A stretch of 64,000 nt of DNA from Erwinia tasmaniensis Et1/99 (GTDB lineage Bacteria; Pseudomonadota; Gammaproteobacteria; Enterobacterales; Enterobacteriaceae), in the NCBI RefSeq assembly GCF_000026185.1, contig NC_010694.1:248001-312000 (forward strand). The letters run 5' to 3'. Below are positions 41,083 to 58,666 of this stretch, one piece after another. Position 1 is the first letter of the stretch. Each line of letters opens with the position of its first letter. Position numbers and translations under genes: made by a program. Below the pieces are notes generated by a model, which had not been told where the DNA came from, did no database searches, and saw only the letters and a program-made list of their open reading frames with translations.

Positions 41083-41784
41083 ATGACAACCTTAAGCTGT
41101 AAAGTGACCTCAGTAGAGGCTATTACCGATACCGTATACCGTGTCCGCCTGATCCCGGAGGCTGATTTCAGTTTTCGTGCGGGTCAGTATTTGATGGTCG
41201 TGATGGACGAAAATGATAAACGTCCGTTTTCGCTGGCCTCCACGCCGATGGAAAAAGACATCATCGAACTGCACATTGGTGCTTCCGATCTGAACCTCTA
41301 CGCCATGGCGGTGATGGAGCGGATTCAACAGCAGCGCCAGATCACCGTGGATATTCCTCATGGGGATGCGTGGTTACGTGATGAGGGCGATCGTCCTCTG
41401 ATCCTGATTGCGGGCGGCACCGGTTTTTCCTACGCACGTTCCATTCTTCTGACGGCACTCGCACAACAGCCGGATCGCCACATTGCGATTTACTGGGGCG
41501 GACGTGAGCTGAAGCACCTGTATGATTTGGATGAACTGAATGCGTTGGCGATCAAGCATCCGAATCTGAAGGTTGTTCCGGTGGTTGAACAGCCTGAAGA
41601 GGGTTTTACGGGTCGAAATGGTACTGTGTTGACGGCGGTAATGCAGGATTATGGCAGTCTTTCCGAGCACGATATTTATATCGCCGGCCGTTTTGAAATG
41701 GCAAAAATTGCCCGTGAGCGTTTCTGCGCCGAGCGTGGCGCGCAGGAAGCGCATATGTTTGGTGATGCCTTTGCCTTTATCTGA
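41083..41784 (+). CDS. fre: NAD(P)H-flavin reductase Fre
   Basis: A 233-residue ferredoxin-reductase-fold enzyme. The flavin-binding RPFSLAS motif (about residues 46-52) and the nucleotide-binding [14 protein letters not shown] motif (about 103-116) are seen. It gives free reduced flavins for iron reduction, ribonucleotide reductase activation and possibly the UbiD cofactor path. Length equals E. coli Fre. Confidence 0.97.
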   Translation: MTTLSCKVTSVEAITDTVYRVRLIPEADFSFRAGQYLMVVMDENDKRPFSLASTPMEKDIIELHIGASDLNLYAMAVMERIQQQRQITVDIPHGDAWLRDEGDRPLILIAGGTGFSYARSILLTALAQQPDRHIAIYWGGRELKHLYDLDELNALAIKHPNLKVVPVVEQPEEGFTGRNGTVLTAVMQDYGSLSEHDIYIAGRFEMAKIARERFCAERGAQEAHMFGDAFAFI

Positions 41785-41788
41785 CGGG

Positions 41789-41814
41789 CAGGGGTAGCCT
41801 GGCTGCCCCTGTTT
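41789..41814 (+). terminator. fre terminator
   Basis: CAGGGGTAGCC and GGCTGCCCCTG arms with one G-U pair and a following TTTT. Confidence 0.75.
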
Positions 41815-41827
41815 TATTTACGCAGTG

Positions 41828-41855
41828 ATAAAAACCGCCCCTGCCTGAAAGGCGG
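41828..41855 (-). terminator. fadBA terminator
   Basis: On the minus strand ACCGCC and GGCGGT arms are followed by a run of T, about 25 bp beyond the fadA stop. Confidence 0.7.
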
Positions 41856-41878
41856 TAAAAATGTGCGGTTGGACGGTA

Positions 41879-45239
<3,361 letters not shown>

Positions 45240-45266
45240 ATCTGTCTCCTGAACCGCGATAAGGGG

Positions 45267-45283
45267 ATCTGGTCATACCAGAT
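45267..45283 (-). promoter_or_regulatory. FadR operator of fadBA
   Basis: ATCTGGTCATACCAGAT is a near-perfect palindrome, 28 bp before fadB, and is almost the same as the recalled E. coli fadB operator (ATCTGGTACGACCAGAT). FadR would repress fadBA until long-chain acyl-CoA binds it. Confidence 0.8.
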
Positions 45284-45424
45284 GATCTGGAGTGTGGGAT
45301 TGGTGTTAATGATTTGCAAATATTAAGTTGCGTATTTGCCAGCAGGATCACAGCTGCGGCAAAACGGCATACCCCGGCAGGCTGTGGTAAGATGACGGCA
45401 ATTTCGTAATCACGGAGAGGGATC

Positions 45425-46756
45425 ATGGAGTCGTTAGTAACGCTCTATCAGGAGCATATCAAAACTCTGCAACAGCGGGCCCAGCAGGTCTTGGCGCGCC
45501 ACAGTCTTGATGCAATGTTGATTCATTCCGGGGAATTACTCACGGTATTCCTTGATGATCACACCTATCCGTTTAAAGTGAATCCACAGTTCAAAGCCTG
45601 GGTTCCCGTCACCCAGGTGCCAAACTGCTGGCTGTGGATTGATGGCGTCAACAAGCCTAAGCTGTGGTTCTATTCTCCTGTTGATTACTGGCATGACGTG
45701 GAGCCGCTGCCGCAAAGCTTCTGGACGGGCGAAATCGATATTGTCCCGCTGAAAAACGCCGATGATATCGCCCGGCTGTTGCCTACACAGCGCCAGAACG
45801 TGGCCTATATTGGCCCGGTGCCCGCGCGTGCTACCCAACTGGGTTTCAACACCGAGGCGATTAATCCTCCGGGCGTCATCGACTTCCTACATTATCATCG
45901 TGCGTATAAAACCGGCTATGAACTCTACTGCCTGCGCCAGGCGCAGGTGATCGCAGTCACCGGCCACCGTGCGGCGAAAGAAGCCTTTAAGTCGCGGTTG
46001 AGCGAGTTTGACATCAACGTGGCCTACCTTAGCGCCACCGGCCACCGGGATACCGACGTGCCCTACGGCAACATCATCGCGTTAAACGAACACGCGGCGG
46101 TGTTACATTACACAAAACTCGACCAGCAGCCGCCCGAAAAGCGCCGCAGTTTCCTGATTGACGCAGGGGCGGAATACCAAGGTTACGCCGCCGATCTCAC
46201 CCGCAGCTATGCGGCAAGTGAAGGCAGCGATTATGCCCAGCTGATTAAAGATATGAATAAGGAAGAGCTGGAGCTGATAGCCACGATGAAAACGGGCGTA
46301 CGCTACACTGAATATCATCAGCAGATGCATTACCGCATCGCCAGCCTGCTGCTTAAACATCAGCTGGTCAACGGACTTACTGCGGAAGCAATGGTGAAAG
46401 AAAACCTCACCGGGCCATTTATGCCGCATGGTATTGGGCACTCGCTGGGCCTACAGGTGCATGATGTTGCAGGCTTTATGCAGGACGACCGCGGTACGCA
46501 TCTCGCTGCGCCACAGCAGTATCCTTATCTGCGCTGCACCCGCGTGCTGGAGCCGGGAATGGTGCTGACCATTGAACCGGGGATCTACTTTATCGATTCT
46601 CTGCTGGCTCCTTGGCGTGCGGGGAAATTCAGCCAGTATTTTGACTGGGCGAAAATCGATGAGTTGAAGGCTTATGGCGGTATTCGTATCGAAGATAACG
46701 TGGTTATCCACAAAAATAGCGTGGAAAACATGACGCGCGATCTTCATCTGGCCTGA
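45425..46756 (+). CDS. pepQ: Xaa-Pro dipeptidase PepQ
   Basis: A 443-residue M24B metallopeptidase cleaving dipeptides with C-terminal proline. The pita-bread domain has metal ligands in [17 protein letters not shown] (two Asp), [12 protein letters not shown] (His) and TIEPGIYF (Glu). Divergent from fadBA. Its stop overlaps the yigZ start by 1 base. Confidence 0.96.
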   Translation: MESLVTLYQEHIKTLQQRAQQVLARHSLDAMLIHSGELLTVFLDDHTYPFKVNPQFKAWVPVTQVPNCWLWIDGVNKPKLWFYSPVDYWHDVEPLPQSFWTGEIDIVPLKNADDIARLLPTQRQNVAYIGPVPARATQLGFNTEAINPPGVIDFLHYHRAYKTGYELYCLRQAQVIAVTGHRAAKEAFKSRLSEFDINVAYLSATGHRDTDVPYGNIIALNEHAAVLHYTKLDQQPPEKRRSFLIDAGAEYQGYAADLTRSYAASEGSDYAQLIKDMNKEELELIATMKTGVRYTEYHQQMHYRIASLLLKHQLVNGLTAEAMVKENLTGPFMPHGIGHSLGLQVHDVAGFMQDDRGTHLAAPQQYPYLRCTRVLEPGMVLTIEPGIYFIDSLLAPWRAGKFSQYFDWAKIDELKAYGGIRIEDNVVIHKNSVENMTRDLHLA

Positions 46757-47367
46757 TGAACGCTTACGATATTCCGGCGGAGCCGTTTAGCCTTAGCGAA
46801 GAGATCAAAAAAAGCCGTTTTATCACGCTGCTGGCTCATACTGATGGCCTCGATGAGGCCCGCGCCTTTGTCCAGCAGATCAAGCGGCAGCATCCGGCAG
46901 CGCGGCATCACTGCTGGGCATTTGTCGCCGGTGCGCCTGATGATTCGCAGCAGCTGGGCTTCTCCGATGACGGTGAACCGTCCGGTACCGCCGGTAAACC
47001 GATACTGGCTCAGCTGATGGGAAGCCATATTGGCGAGATCACGGCGGTGGTCGTGCGTTATTACGGCGGCATTATGCTGGGAACCGGCGGGCTGGTTAAA
47101 GCTTACGGCGGCGGTGTCCAGCAGGCGCTGCGCCTGCTGCCTCGCCGGGTCAAAGTTCCCATGCTCACCTTCAGCCTTATCTGCGACTATGGGCAACTGG
47201 GTGAAATTGAGCGCCTGGTGGCCCGCTTCGATGGGCAGGTGCTCAACAGTGAGTTTCTGGAAAACATTACTCTCACCCTGGCGCTGCCGCATGCGCAGGT
47301 GGCGGGCTTCAGGAAAAATCTGTCCGACTTCAGCCGGGGCGCTCTGCAATTAGTCTCGTTTAAATAA
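46756..47367 (+). CDS. yigZ: IMPACT-family protein YigZ
   Basis: A 203-residue protein with the N-terminal UPF0029/IMPACT domain (KKSRFITLLAHTDG, DDGEPSGTAGKPIL, VVVRYYGGIMLGTGGLVKAY) and a small C-terminal ferredoxin-like domain. Related to the eukaryotic translation regulator IMPACT; exact bacterial role is unknown. Usual operon pepQ-yigZ-trkH-hemG. Confidence 0.94.
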   Translation: MNAYDIPAEPFSLSEEIKKSRFITLLAHTDGLDEARAFVQQIKRQHPAARHHCWAFVAGAPDDSQQLGFSDDGEPSGTAGKPILAQLMGSHIGEITAVVVRYYGGIMLGTGGLVKAYGGGVQQALRLLPRRVKVPMLTFSLICDYGQLGEIERLVARFDGQVLNSEFLENITLTLALPHAQVAGFRKNLSDFSRGALQLVSFK

Positions 47368-47395
47368 TACTTCACGTCAGGAAAGGAACGGCAGA

Positions 47396-48847
47396 ATGCA
47401 TTTTCGCGCCATTACCCGCATAGTGGGTTTACTGGTCATTTTGTTTTCGGGCACCATGATCGTGCCTGGGCTGGTGGCATTGATTTATCGCGACGGCGCA
47501 GGGCGTGCATTCACCCAGACGTTTTTTATGGCGCTGATGATCGGCACATTACTCTGGTGGCCGAACCGTAAAAAGAAGAGTGAGCTGAAGCCGCGCGAAG
47601 GGTTTCTTATCGTCGTGCTGTTCTGGACGGTGTTGGGTAGCGTGGGGGCCATGCCGTTTATCTTTACAGAGCAGCCGCACCTCAAGTTGACCGATGCTTT
47701 TTTTGAGTCATTTTCCGCTCTGACAACGACGGGGGCGACGACCCTCACAGGGCTGGATACACTGCCGAAAGCGATTCTGTTTTACCGCCAGATGCTGCAA
47801 TGGCTGGGGGGGATGGGGATTATCGTGCTTGCCGTGGCGATCCTGCCTATCCTCGGCGTTGGGGGAATGCAGCTTTACCGCGCCGAGATGCCCGGCCCAC
47901 TGAAAGACAACAAGATGCGTCCGCGCATTGCTGAAACGGCGAAAACGTTGTGGCTCATTTATGTTTTGCTGACCGTAGCCTGCGCGCTCGCCCTGTGGCT
48001 GGCGGGCATGTCGGCGTTCGATGCGATTGGCCACAGCTTCTCCACTATCGCCATTGGTGGCTTTTCCACCCACGATGCCAGCATTGGCTACTTTAATAGC
48101 CCAACCATAAATACCATTATCGCCGTTTTTCTGCTGATCTCCGGCTGCAACTATGGTCTGCACTTCTCATTACTCAGTGGGCGCAATCTGCGCGTTTACT
48201 GGCGTGATCCGGAATTCCGCATGTTCATTGGCGTACAGATTACGCTGGTGATAATTTGTACCCTGGTACTGTGGTTCCACGACGTTTATCAAAGCGGTAT
48301 GCAGACGCTCAACCAGGCTTTTTTCCAGGTGGTTTCAATGGCGACTACCGCCGGATTTACCACTGACAGCATCGCCCGTTGGCCATTATTCCTGCCGGTG
48401 TTACTGCTGTGCTCCGCGTTTATCGGCGGCTGTGCTGGTTCTACCGGCGGGGGGCTGAAGGTTATCCGCATTCTGCTATTGTTTAAGCAGGGATCGCGCG
48501 AGTTGAAGAGGCTTGTGCACCCCAATGCGGTTTATACCATTAAGCTGGGCAATCGTGCGTTGCCTGAACGTATCCTTGAAGCGGTGTGGGGATTTTTCTC
48601 TGCCTATGCGTTGGTCTTTATCCTCAGCATGCTGGCGATTATTGCGACCGGCGTTGATGACTTCTCGGCTTTTGCGGCTGTTGCCGCGACGTTGAATAAC
48701 CTGGGCCCAGGCTTAGGGGTCGTGGCGGATAACTTCACTTCAATGAATGACACTGCTAAGTGGATCCTGATTTTGACGATGCTGTTCGGGCGTCTTGAAG
48801 TCTTTACTTTATTAGTTCTGTTTACGCCAACATTCTGGCGTGAGTAA
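47396..48847 (+). CDS. trkH: Potassium uptake protein TrkH
   Basis: A 483-residue inner-membrane potassium channel-like subunit with repeated M1-P-M2 units. Selectivity-filter-like segments are [30 protein letters not shown] and NNLGPGLG. It works with the cytoplasmic TrkA ring. Confidence 0.97.
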   Translation: MHFRAITRIVGLLVILFSGTMIVPGLVALIYRDGAGRAFTQTFFMALMIGTLLWWPNRKKKSELKPREGFLIVVLFWTVLGSVGAMPFIFTEQPHLKLTDAFFESFSALTTTGATTLTGLDTLPKAILFYRQMLQWLGGMGIIVLAVAILPILGVGGMQLYRAEMPGPLKDNKMRPRIAETAKTLWLIYVLLTVACALALWLAGMSAFDAIGHSFSTIAIGGFSTHDASIGYFNSPTINTIIAVFLLISGCNYGLHFSLLSGRNLRVYWRDPEFRMFIGVQITLVIICTLVLWFHDVYQSGMQTLNQAFFQVVSMATTAGFTTDSIARWPLFLPVLLLCSAFIGGCAGSTGGGLKVIRILLLFKQGSRELKRLVHPNAVYTIKLGNRALPERILEAVWGFFSAYALVFILSMLAIIATGVDDFSAFAAVAATLNNLGPGLGVVADNFTSMNDTAKWILILTMLFGRLEVFTLLVLFTPTFWRE

Positions 48848-48861
48848 GCGAGAGTTTAATA

Positions 48862-49395
48862 ATGAAAGCGCTAATTCTATTTTCCAGCCGTGATGGCCAA
48901 ACCCGCCAGATTGCCTTTTATATTGCTAACCTCCTTAAAGAGCAGCGTGAATGCGATGTTTTCAACATCCAACACGTTGACGATATTGACTGGGCGCAAT
49001 ATGACAGGGTACTGATTGGTGCATCGATCCGTTACGGCCATTTCCAGCCGGTCGTGGCGAAATTTGTCAAACGACATCTCAACGCATTGCAGCAGCGCGC
49101 GAGCGGTTTTTTCTCTGTGAACCTGACGGCACGTAAGCCGGAGAAGCGTACGCCGCAGACCAACGCCTATACCCGTAAGTTCCTGCTTCAGTCACCGTGG
49201 GAACCTGACTGCTGTGCGGTTTTTGCCGGTGCACTGCGCTATCCGCTATATGGCTTCTTCGATCGCACGATGATTCAGCTGATTATGCGCATGACGAAGG
49301 GTGAAACGGATACAAGTAAGGAAATCGAGTACACCGACTGGCAGCAGGTAAGCCGTTTTGCTCATGAATTTGCTGAATTACCCAGCAAACTGTAG
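48862..49395 (+). CDS. hemG: Protoporphyrinogen oxidase HemG
   Basis: A 177-residue flavodoxin-like enzyme that oxidises protoporphyrinogen IX using quinones. The FMN loop [11 protein letters not shown] is at the N-terminus, and the long insertion loop (about 125-150, [22 protein letters not shown]) typical of HemG is present. It directly precedes the rRNA operon, as before rrnA of E. coli. Confidence 0.96.
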   Translation: MKALILFSSRDGQTRQIAFYIANLLKEQRECDVFNIQHVDDIDWAQYDRVLIGASIRYGHFQPVVAKFVKRHLNALQQRASGFFSVNLTARKPEKRTPQTNAYTRKFLLQSPWEPDCCAVFAGALRYPLYGFFDRTMIQLIMRMTKGETDTSKEIEYTDWQQVSRFAHEFAELPSKL

Positions 49396-49453
49396 TAAAA
49401 AAACGCGTTTCGCTGAAAAATAACGCGCACGGTCATTTTTTTGCAATAAACAC

Positions 49454-49481
49454 TTGTCAGCCGTTGAGAACTCCCTATAAT
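49454..49481 (+). promoter_or_regulatory. rrn P1 promoter
   Basis: TTGTCA (49454-49459), a 16-bp spacer and TATAAT (49476-49481), followed by the GC-rich GCGCC discriminator of stringent rRNA promoters. Confidence 0.9.
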
Positions 49482-49574
49482 GCGCCTCCATCGACACGGA
49501 ACAACGGCTTACAGGCCAGCGTGTTGAGAGGTTCAGGAAGTTCTGAATCGCCGGAAAAACTTCTCAAAAAGAGG

Positions 49575-49602
49575 TTGACTCCGAAGGAGGAAAGCGTAGT
49601 AT
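49575..49602 (+). promoter_or_regulatory. rrn P2 promoter
   Basis: TTGACT (49575-49580), a 16-bp spacer and TAGTAT (49597-49602), about 120 bp downstream of P1. Confidence 0.85.
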
Positions 49603-49642
49603 ACGCCACCTCGCGACAGGAAGCTCCGGCACTGTTCGCACC

Positions 49643-49654
49643 GCTCTTTAACAA
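49643..49654 (+). promoter_or_regulatory. rrn leader boxA
   Basis: GCTCTTTAACAA is the boxA element loaded by NusB-S10 for rRNA antitermination. A CTTTAATAATC element also occurs ahead of the 23S gene (near 51790). Confidence 0.85.
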
Positions 49655-49810
49655 TTTATCAGACAATCTGTGTGGGCACTCGCAGGATTGATATCAGACA
49701 CCTCCGGGTGTCAAAAAAAATATCAAGCCTCATGAGTGAACACATAATGACATTCATTATGACGTTTTACGATTGAGCATCGCTGAACTTGTTTCAGCAA
49801 ATCGAACTTT

Positions 49811-51350
<1,540 letters not shown>

Positions 51351-51423
51351 CCTGAAGATACCTTCCGGCGCAGTGTCCACACAGATTGTCTGATGAAAAA
51401 GTAACGAGCAGAAAAACCTCTAC

Positions 51424-51500
<77 letters not shown>

Positions 51501-51648
51501 AATTCGCACTCATGCGGCGTTATGTACTCGGTCGTTTACTCTAAGTAAACTTCCCTCATACATGCCTTGCCTGAGCACGAATTACATTGTTTTTATTAAC
51601 GAAAAACAATGTGACTCCTGGTAGAAAAAGGTTTCTGTAAGACCGTAT

Positions 51649-51724
51649 GGGGCTATAGCTCAGCTGGGAGAGCGCCTGCCTTGCACGCAGGAGGTCAGCG
51701 GTTCGATCCCGCTTAGCTCCACCA
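51649..51724 (+). tRNA. alaT: tRNA-Ala(TGC)
   Basis: A 76-nt tRNA in the 16S-23S spacer, anticodon TGC (CTTGCACG), CCA encoded. Ile-Ala spacers are found in rrnA, rrnD and rrnH of E. coli. Confidence 0.97.
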
Positions 51725-51930
51725 TATGGTTTTTCTATTTCAATACTTCAGAGCATACTGTCTAACAGTATGCTGCGAAGTATTATGCTCTTTAATAATC
51801 CGGAACAAGCTGAAAATTGAAACGACGTGTCGTATTCATTCTCCGTAATAAGAATGAAATCAACGATACGTTCGAGTCTCTCAAATGCTTACGACCGACA
51901 CACGTCTTTCGGGACGCTTGTGGGTTGTGA

Positions 51931-54837
<2,907 letters not shown>

Positions 54838-54983
54838 ACAACGCCAGAAGCGTTCTGGGTTGTGTTGAGAGACGCAAAGATATTTTCAGCTTGTACCGGA
54901 TAAAAGAATTAGCGGAAACGAAAGATTTTGCGCTGGGCCAACGCGGCACCAGTGAAAAAGATTCGTTTCGTGCACAAAGAATT

Positions 54984-55103
54984 TGCCTGGCGGCTGTAGC
55001 GCGGTGGTCCCACCTGACCCCATGCCGAACTCAGAAGTGAAACGCCGTAGCGCCGATGGTAGTGTGGGGTCTCCCCATGCGAGAGTAGGGAACTGCCAGG
55101 CAT
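54984..55103 (+). rRNA. rrf: 5S ribosomal RNA, first copy
   Basis: 120 nt, TGCCTGGCGG ... CCAGGCAT; its two ends pair perfectly as helix I. Confidence 0.97.
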
Positions 55104-55149
55104 CAAATATATAAGGGCGATATCAATGTCGCCTTTTAAAATTAAGTGT

Positions 55150-55225
55150 GCTGATATGGCTCAGTTGGTAGAGCGCACCCTTGGTAAGGGTGAGGTCCCC
55201 AGTTCGACTCTGGGTATCAGCACCA
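55150..55225 (+). tRNA. thrV: tRNA-Thr(GGT), thrV type
   Basis: A 76-nt tRNA, anticodon GGT (CTTGGTAAG), CCA encoded. It lies between the two 5S genes, as in E. coli rrnD. Confidence 0.97.
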
Positions 55226-55258
55226 GTAAAATTAAATGAGTTCGGTAAATAAAGAATT

Positions 55259-55378
55259 TGCCTGGCGGCTGTAGCGCGGTGGTCCCACCTGACCCCATGC
55301 CGAACTCAGAAGTGAAACGCCGTAGCGCCGATGGTAGTGTGGGGTCTCCCCATGCGAGAGTAGGGAACTGCCAAGCAT
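55259..55378 (+). rRNA. rrf: 5S ribosomal RNA, second copy
   Basis: 120 nt, the same as the first copy except for one change seen near the 3' end (G to A at 55374), which makes a C-A mismatch in helix I. It corresponds in position to rrfF of E. coli rrnD. Confidence 0.97.
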
Positions 55379-55388
55379 CAAATAAAGC

Positions 55389-55417
55389 AAAAGGCCATCC
55401 TTCGGGGTGGCCTTTTT
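55389..55417 (+). terminator. rRNA operon terminator
   Basis: AAAAGGCCA-CC around a TTCG loop pairs with GG-TGGCCTTTTT; a strong intrinsic terminator 10 bp after the second 5S gene. Confidence 0.9.
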
Positions 55418-55490
55418 GCGTTATTTAACCCGAAAACTCCGCCAAAGCCCTGCCTGTTTCCGGGAAAAGCCGCACTCAATGAGCGGCAAA

Positions 55491-55521
55491 TAAAACTTCC
55501 GCCATTTCTGACGGAAGTTTT
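55491..55521 (-). terminator. aapJQMP terminator
   Basis: On the minus strand AAACTTCCG and CGGAAGTTTTA arms lie about 30 bp after the aapP stop. Confidence 0.75.
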
Positions 55522-55549
55522 GTAAGCTACGGGAGAATGAGAGAGGGAG

Positions 55550-56296
55550 TTAGTGAATAACTTGCGAGAGGAAAGCGCGAGTACGTTCGGACTCAGGGTT
55601 GGCAAAAAACCGCTCTGGCGGAGCCTGTTCAACGATTTCACCGCGATCCATAAAGATCACACGGTCGGCGACGGTGCGGGCAAAGCCCATTTCATGGGTA
55701 ACACACAGCATTGTCATACCGTCTTCCGCAAGGCCAATCATGGTATCCAGCACTTCTTTAACCATCTCTGGATCCAGCGCGGAGGTGGGTTCATCAAACA
55801 GCATGATTTTTGGTTTCATACACAGAGAGCGAGCGATTGCTACGCGCTGCTGCTGTCCACCCGATAGCTGACCGGGAAACTTATGCGCGTGTTCAGCAAT
55901 ACGTACGCGTTCCAGATAATGCATTGCCAGCTCTTCAGCTTCCTTCTTCGGCGTTTTGCGCACCCAAATGGGGGCAAGCGTACAGTTCTGTAATACGCTC
56001 AAGTGCGGGAACAGGTTGAAATGTTGGAACACCATCCCGACTTCAGTACGCACACGTTCGATGTTGCGTAGATCGTTATTCAGCAGGGTTCCGTCGACAA
56101 CAATACGCCCCTGTTGATGCTCTTCCAAATGATTGATACAGCGTATCGTGGTCGATTTTCCAGAACCGGAAGGCCCGCAGAGAACGATACGTTCACGAGG
56201 CTTAACCTGCAGGTTTATATCCTTCAGAACGTGGAACTGGCCATACCATTTGTTAACGTTCTCAAGCGTTATCATCATCGCGTTGTCATTTTTCAT
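55550..56296 (-). CDS. aapP: Amino-acid ABC transporter ATP-binding protein
   Basis: A 248-residue polar-amino-acid ABC ATPase with Walker [10 protein letters not shown], the LSGGQQQR signature, Walker B IMLFDEP and the H-loop THEMGFA. It is very close to E. coli YhdZ. Last gene of the aapJQMP (yhdWXYZ) operon. The ATG at 56296 is used; the frame is open a further 49 codons upstream inside the aapM end and lacks family likeness there. Confidence 0.96.
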   Translation of the reverse strand: MKNDNAMMITLENVNKWYGQFHVLKDINLQVKPRERIVLCGPSGSGKSTTIRCINHLEEHQQGRIVVDGTLLNNDLRNIERVRTEVGMVFQHFNLFPHLSVLQNCTLAPIWVRKTPKKEAEELAMHYLERVRIAEHAHKFPGQLSGGQQQRVAIARSLCMKPKIMLFDEPTSALDPEMVKEVLDTMIGLAEDGMTMLCVTHEMGFARTVADRVIFMDRGEIVEQAPPERFFANPESERTRAFLSQVIH

Positions 56297-56306
56297 ATTA
56301 TTAACC

Positions 56307-57407
56307 TTAGTGCGGTGTACGCCCGGTGTGGAAGCGCTGCTCCAGATGCTGGCTGTAGCGCGACATACTAAAACAGAAGATCCAATAGATAAGGGCTGCG
56401 AAAACATAGCCTTCGGTGGACATGCCCAGCCAGGCCGGGTCAACGGTAGCCTGCTGCACGCTGCTGAACAGATCGAACAGACCGATAATGATCACCAGAC
56501 TGGTATCTTTAAACAGGGCAATAATAGTATTCACCAGCCCCGGTATCACCAGCTTCAATGCCTGAGGCAGGATCACCAGCCCCTGTGTTTTCCAGTAACC
56601 TAACGCCAGCGATTCAGCGGCCTCGTACTGACCTTTCGGCAGCGCCTGCAGCCCACCACGTACCACTTCCGCTACATAGGCAGACTGAAACAGGATCACG
56701 CCAACCAAAGCACGTATTAGCTTATCAATGGAGCTGCCTTCTGCCATAAATAGCGGTAGCATCACCGAGGACATAAACAGGACGGTGATAAGCGGAACCC
56801 CACGCCAGAACTCAATGAATAATACGCACAGGGTACGCACAACCGGCATTTGCGATCGTCTGCCCAGAGCCAGCAGAACGCCGGTGGGCAATGCACCAGC
56901 AATACCCACCGCAGCAATAATCAGCGTCAGGGTCAGACCGCCCCACTGGCGGGTTTCCACGCGCTCCAGCCCCAGTAAGCCGCCGTACATCAGCAGCCAT
57001 ACCAGCAGGGGATAAACCACCGCCCAGCCAATAATATAACTGCCACGGCGCGGTAGATTTTTCAGGAACATCGGAACAATTGACAGCAGGCCGACGATTA
57101 GAGCCAGATTGATGCGCCAACGCAGCTCATGTGGATAAAGCCCATACATCAGCTGACCAAAGCGCGCATGGATAAACACCCAGCATGCCCCCTCTTTGCT
57201 ACAGTCTGTGCGCGTATCGCCTGTCCAGTTGGCCTGAAATACCAACCAGTTAAGTGCAGGGGGAAGTGCTTCCCACATAATCCAAAGGCATAACAGCGTC
57301 AGCAAAGAATTACCGATGCTTGAGAAGAGATTTTTTCTGGCCCATGCGATAGAACGTGAAAGCGTATTGTGATTAGCGGTTGACGTTTCATGAGTGATAA
57401 AAGTCAT
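56307..57407 (-). CDS. aapM: Amino-acid ABC transporter permease AapM
   Basis: A 366-residue HisM/GlnP-type permease with a long N-terminal part holding extra helices and a C-terminal core carrying the EAA loop ([23 protein letters not shown]). Matches E. coli YhdY. The ATG at 57407 follows AGAAGAGAA. Confidence 0.95.
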   Translation of the reverse strand: MTFITHETSTANHNTLSRSIAWARKNLFSSIGNSLLTLLCLWIMWEALPPALNWLVFQANWTGDTRTDCSKEGACWVFIHARFGQLMYGLYPHELRWRINLALIVGLLSIVPMFLKNLPRRGSYIIGWAVVYPLLVWLLMYGGLLGLERVETRQWGGLTLTLIIAAVGIAGALPTGVLLALGRRSQMPVVRTLCVLFIEFWRGVPLITVLFMSSVMLPLFMAEGSSIDKLIRALVGVILFQSAYVAEVVRGGLQALPKGQYEAAESLALGYWKTQGLVILPQALKLVIPGLVNTIIALFKDTSLVIIIGLFDLFSSVQQATVDPAWLGMSTEGYVFAALIYWIFCFSMSRYSQHLEQRFHTGRTPH

Positions 57408-57420
57408 AATATTCTCTTCT

Positions 57421-58599
57421 CTAGCGCTCAATCAGGGCGATTTTGCGGTTGTAGATGTTCATTAACAGCGAAATCGACAGGCTAATGATGAGATAAACCC
57501 CCATAGTGATAGCGATGGTTTCAATCGCCTGTCCCGTCTGGTTGAGCACCGTACCGGCAAACAGCGACACCATATCGGGATAGCCGATTGCCGCAGCCAA
57601 TGAGGAATTTTTGACAACATTGAGATACTGACTGGTTAGCGGGGGAATAATGACGCGCATCGCCTGCGGAATAATTACCTGACGCAGCGTGGCCGCATGC
57701 GGTAAGCCGAGAGAAGATGCTGCTTCATGCTGACCGTGTGGTACTGACTGGATCCCAGAGCGTATGACCTCGGCAATAAACGTAGAGGTATAGATCGACA
57801 ACGCCAGCGTCAGCGCAGCCAGCTCCGGGATTAGGACAAATCCGCCACGGAAATTAAATCCGCGCAGCTGCGGGACATCCCAGTGCATCGGGCTGCCTGC
57901 CAGCAGAAAAGCCACTAGCGGAAACATAACCAGCGTGGCAACGGCGGCGGGCCAAGTCCTGCGCTGTCGCCCGGTTTTCAGCTGATACTGCTTGTTATAA
58001 CGAAACAGCACGGTCGTGACAGCTATTGCCAGCAGCAGGGCAAGCAGGAAGGGCACGGTTCCAGCGGCATATTCAGGCCACGGAACGTATAGTCCACGAT
58101 TACTGACAAAAGCCAGGTCGAAGGCATTCAGCGCCTGGCGTGGTCCCGGAAGATTGCGCAGCACCGCAAAGTACCAGAAGAAGATCTGCAAAAGCGGTGG
58201 AATATTGCGGAAAGTCTCGACGTAGACAGTGGACAGTTTACGCAATAGCCAGTTGTCTGACAGGCGCGCCAGGCCGACAAAAAAGCCCAGTAATGAAGCG
58301 AAAAAGATACAGAGCGCGGAGACCAGCAGGGTGTTGGTTAACCCAACCAGAAATACGCGCGCATAGCTATCTCCTTCCGTGTAATCAATGAGATGCTGGA
58401 CGATGCCGAAGCCAGCGCTACGTTCAAGGAAACCAAATCCGGAGGTAATGCCACGGCTGGCAAGATTATTGATGGTGTTGTGGATCAGATAACCAGCCAC
58501 CATAAGGACCGCGACGACCGCCACAATCTGGAAAAGCCAGGCGCGCACCGCAGGATGACCAAGGGAAAATTCCCTTTTTACGGCTGGGCGTGGAGACAT
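57421..58599 (-). CDS. aapQ: Amino-acid ABC transporter permease AapQ
   Basis: A 392-residue permease with an N-terminal helix, a central membrane part and a C-terminal EAA loop (EAASSLGLPHAATLRQVIIPQAM). Partner of AapM and equal to E. coli YhdX. 13 bp separate its stop from the aapM start. Confidence 0.95.
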   Translation of the reverse strand: MSPRPAVKREFSLGHPAVRAWLFQIVAVVAVLMVAGYLIHNTINNLASRGITSGFGFLERSAGFGIVQHLIDYTEGDSYARVFLVGLTNTLLVSALCIFFASLLGFFVGLARLSDNWLLRKLSTVYVETFRNIPPLLQIFFWYFAVLRNLPGPRQALNAFDLAFVSNRGLYVPWPEYAAGTVPFLLALLLAIAVTTVLFRYNKQYQLKTGRQRRTWPAAVATLVMFPLVAFLLAGSPMHWDVPQLRGFNFRGGFVLIPELAALTLALSIYTSTFIAEVIRSGIQSVPHGQHEAASSLGLPHAATLRQVIIPQAMRVIIPPLTSQYLNVVKNSSLAAAIGYPDMVSLFAGTVLNQTGQAIETIAITMGVYLIISLSISLLMNIYNRKIALIER

Positions 58600-58630
58600 G
58601 ATAAAACCTCAGTGACGAATATTCGGGGGT

Positions 58631-58652
58631 GGGCACCGGGATCCCGGTGCCC
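58631..58652 (-). promoter_or_regulatory. Perfect palindromic hairpin between aapJ and aapQ
   Basis: The 22 bases are a perfect palindrome: GGGCACCGGGA followed by its reverse complement. The RNA would fold into an extremely stable hairpin just after the binding-protein gene. Such hairpins protect the upstream message from 3' decay and reduce readthrough, so AapJ is made in excess over the membrane parts. Confidence 0.7.
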
Positions 58653-58666
58653 GCTAATCGGAGGTG

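Larger units (their letters stand above)
49396..49810 (+). promoter_or_regulatory. rRNA operon promoter and leader region
   Basis: A 415-bp region with an AT-rich UP-like stretch (49396-49453), tandem promoters P1 and P2, and boxA, each listed below. No gene is present. Confidence 0.85.
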
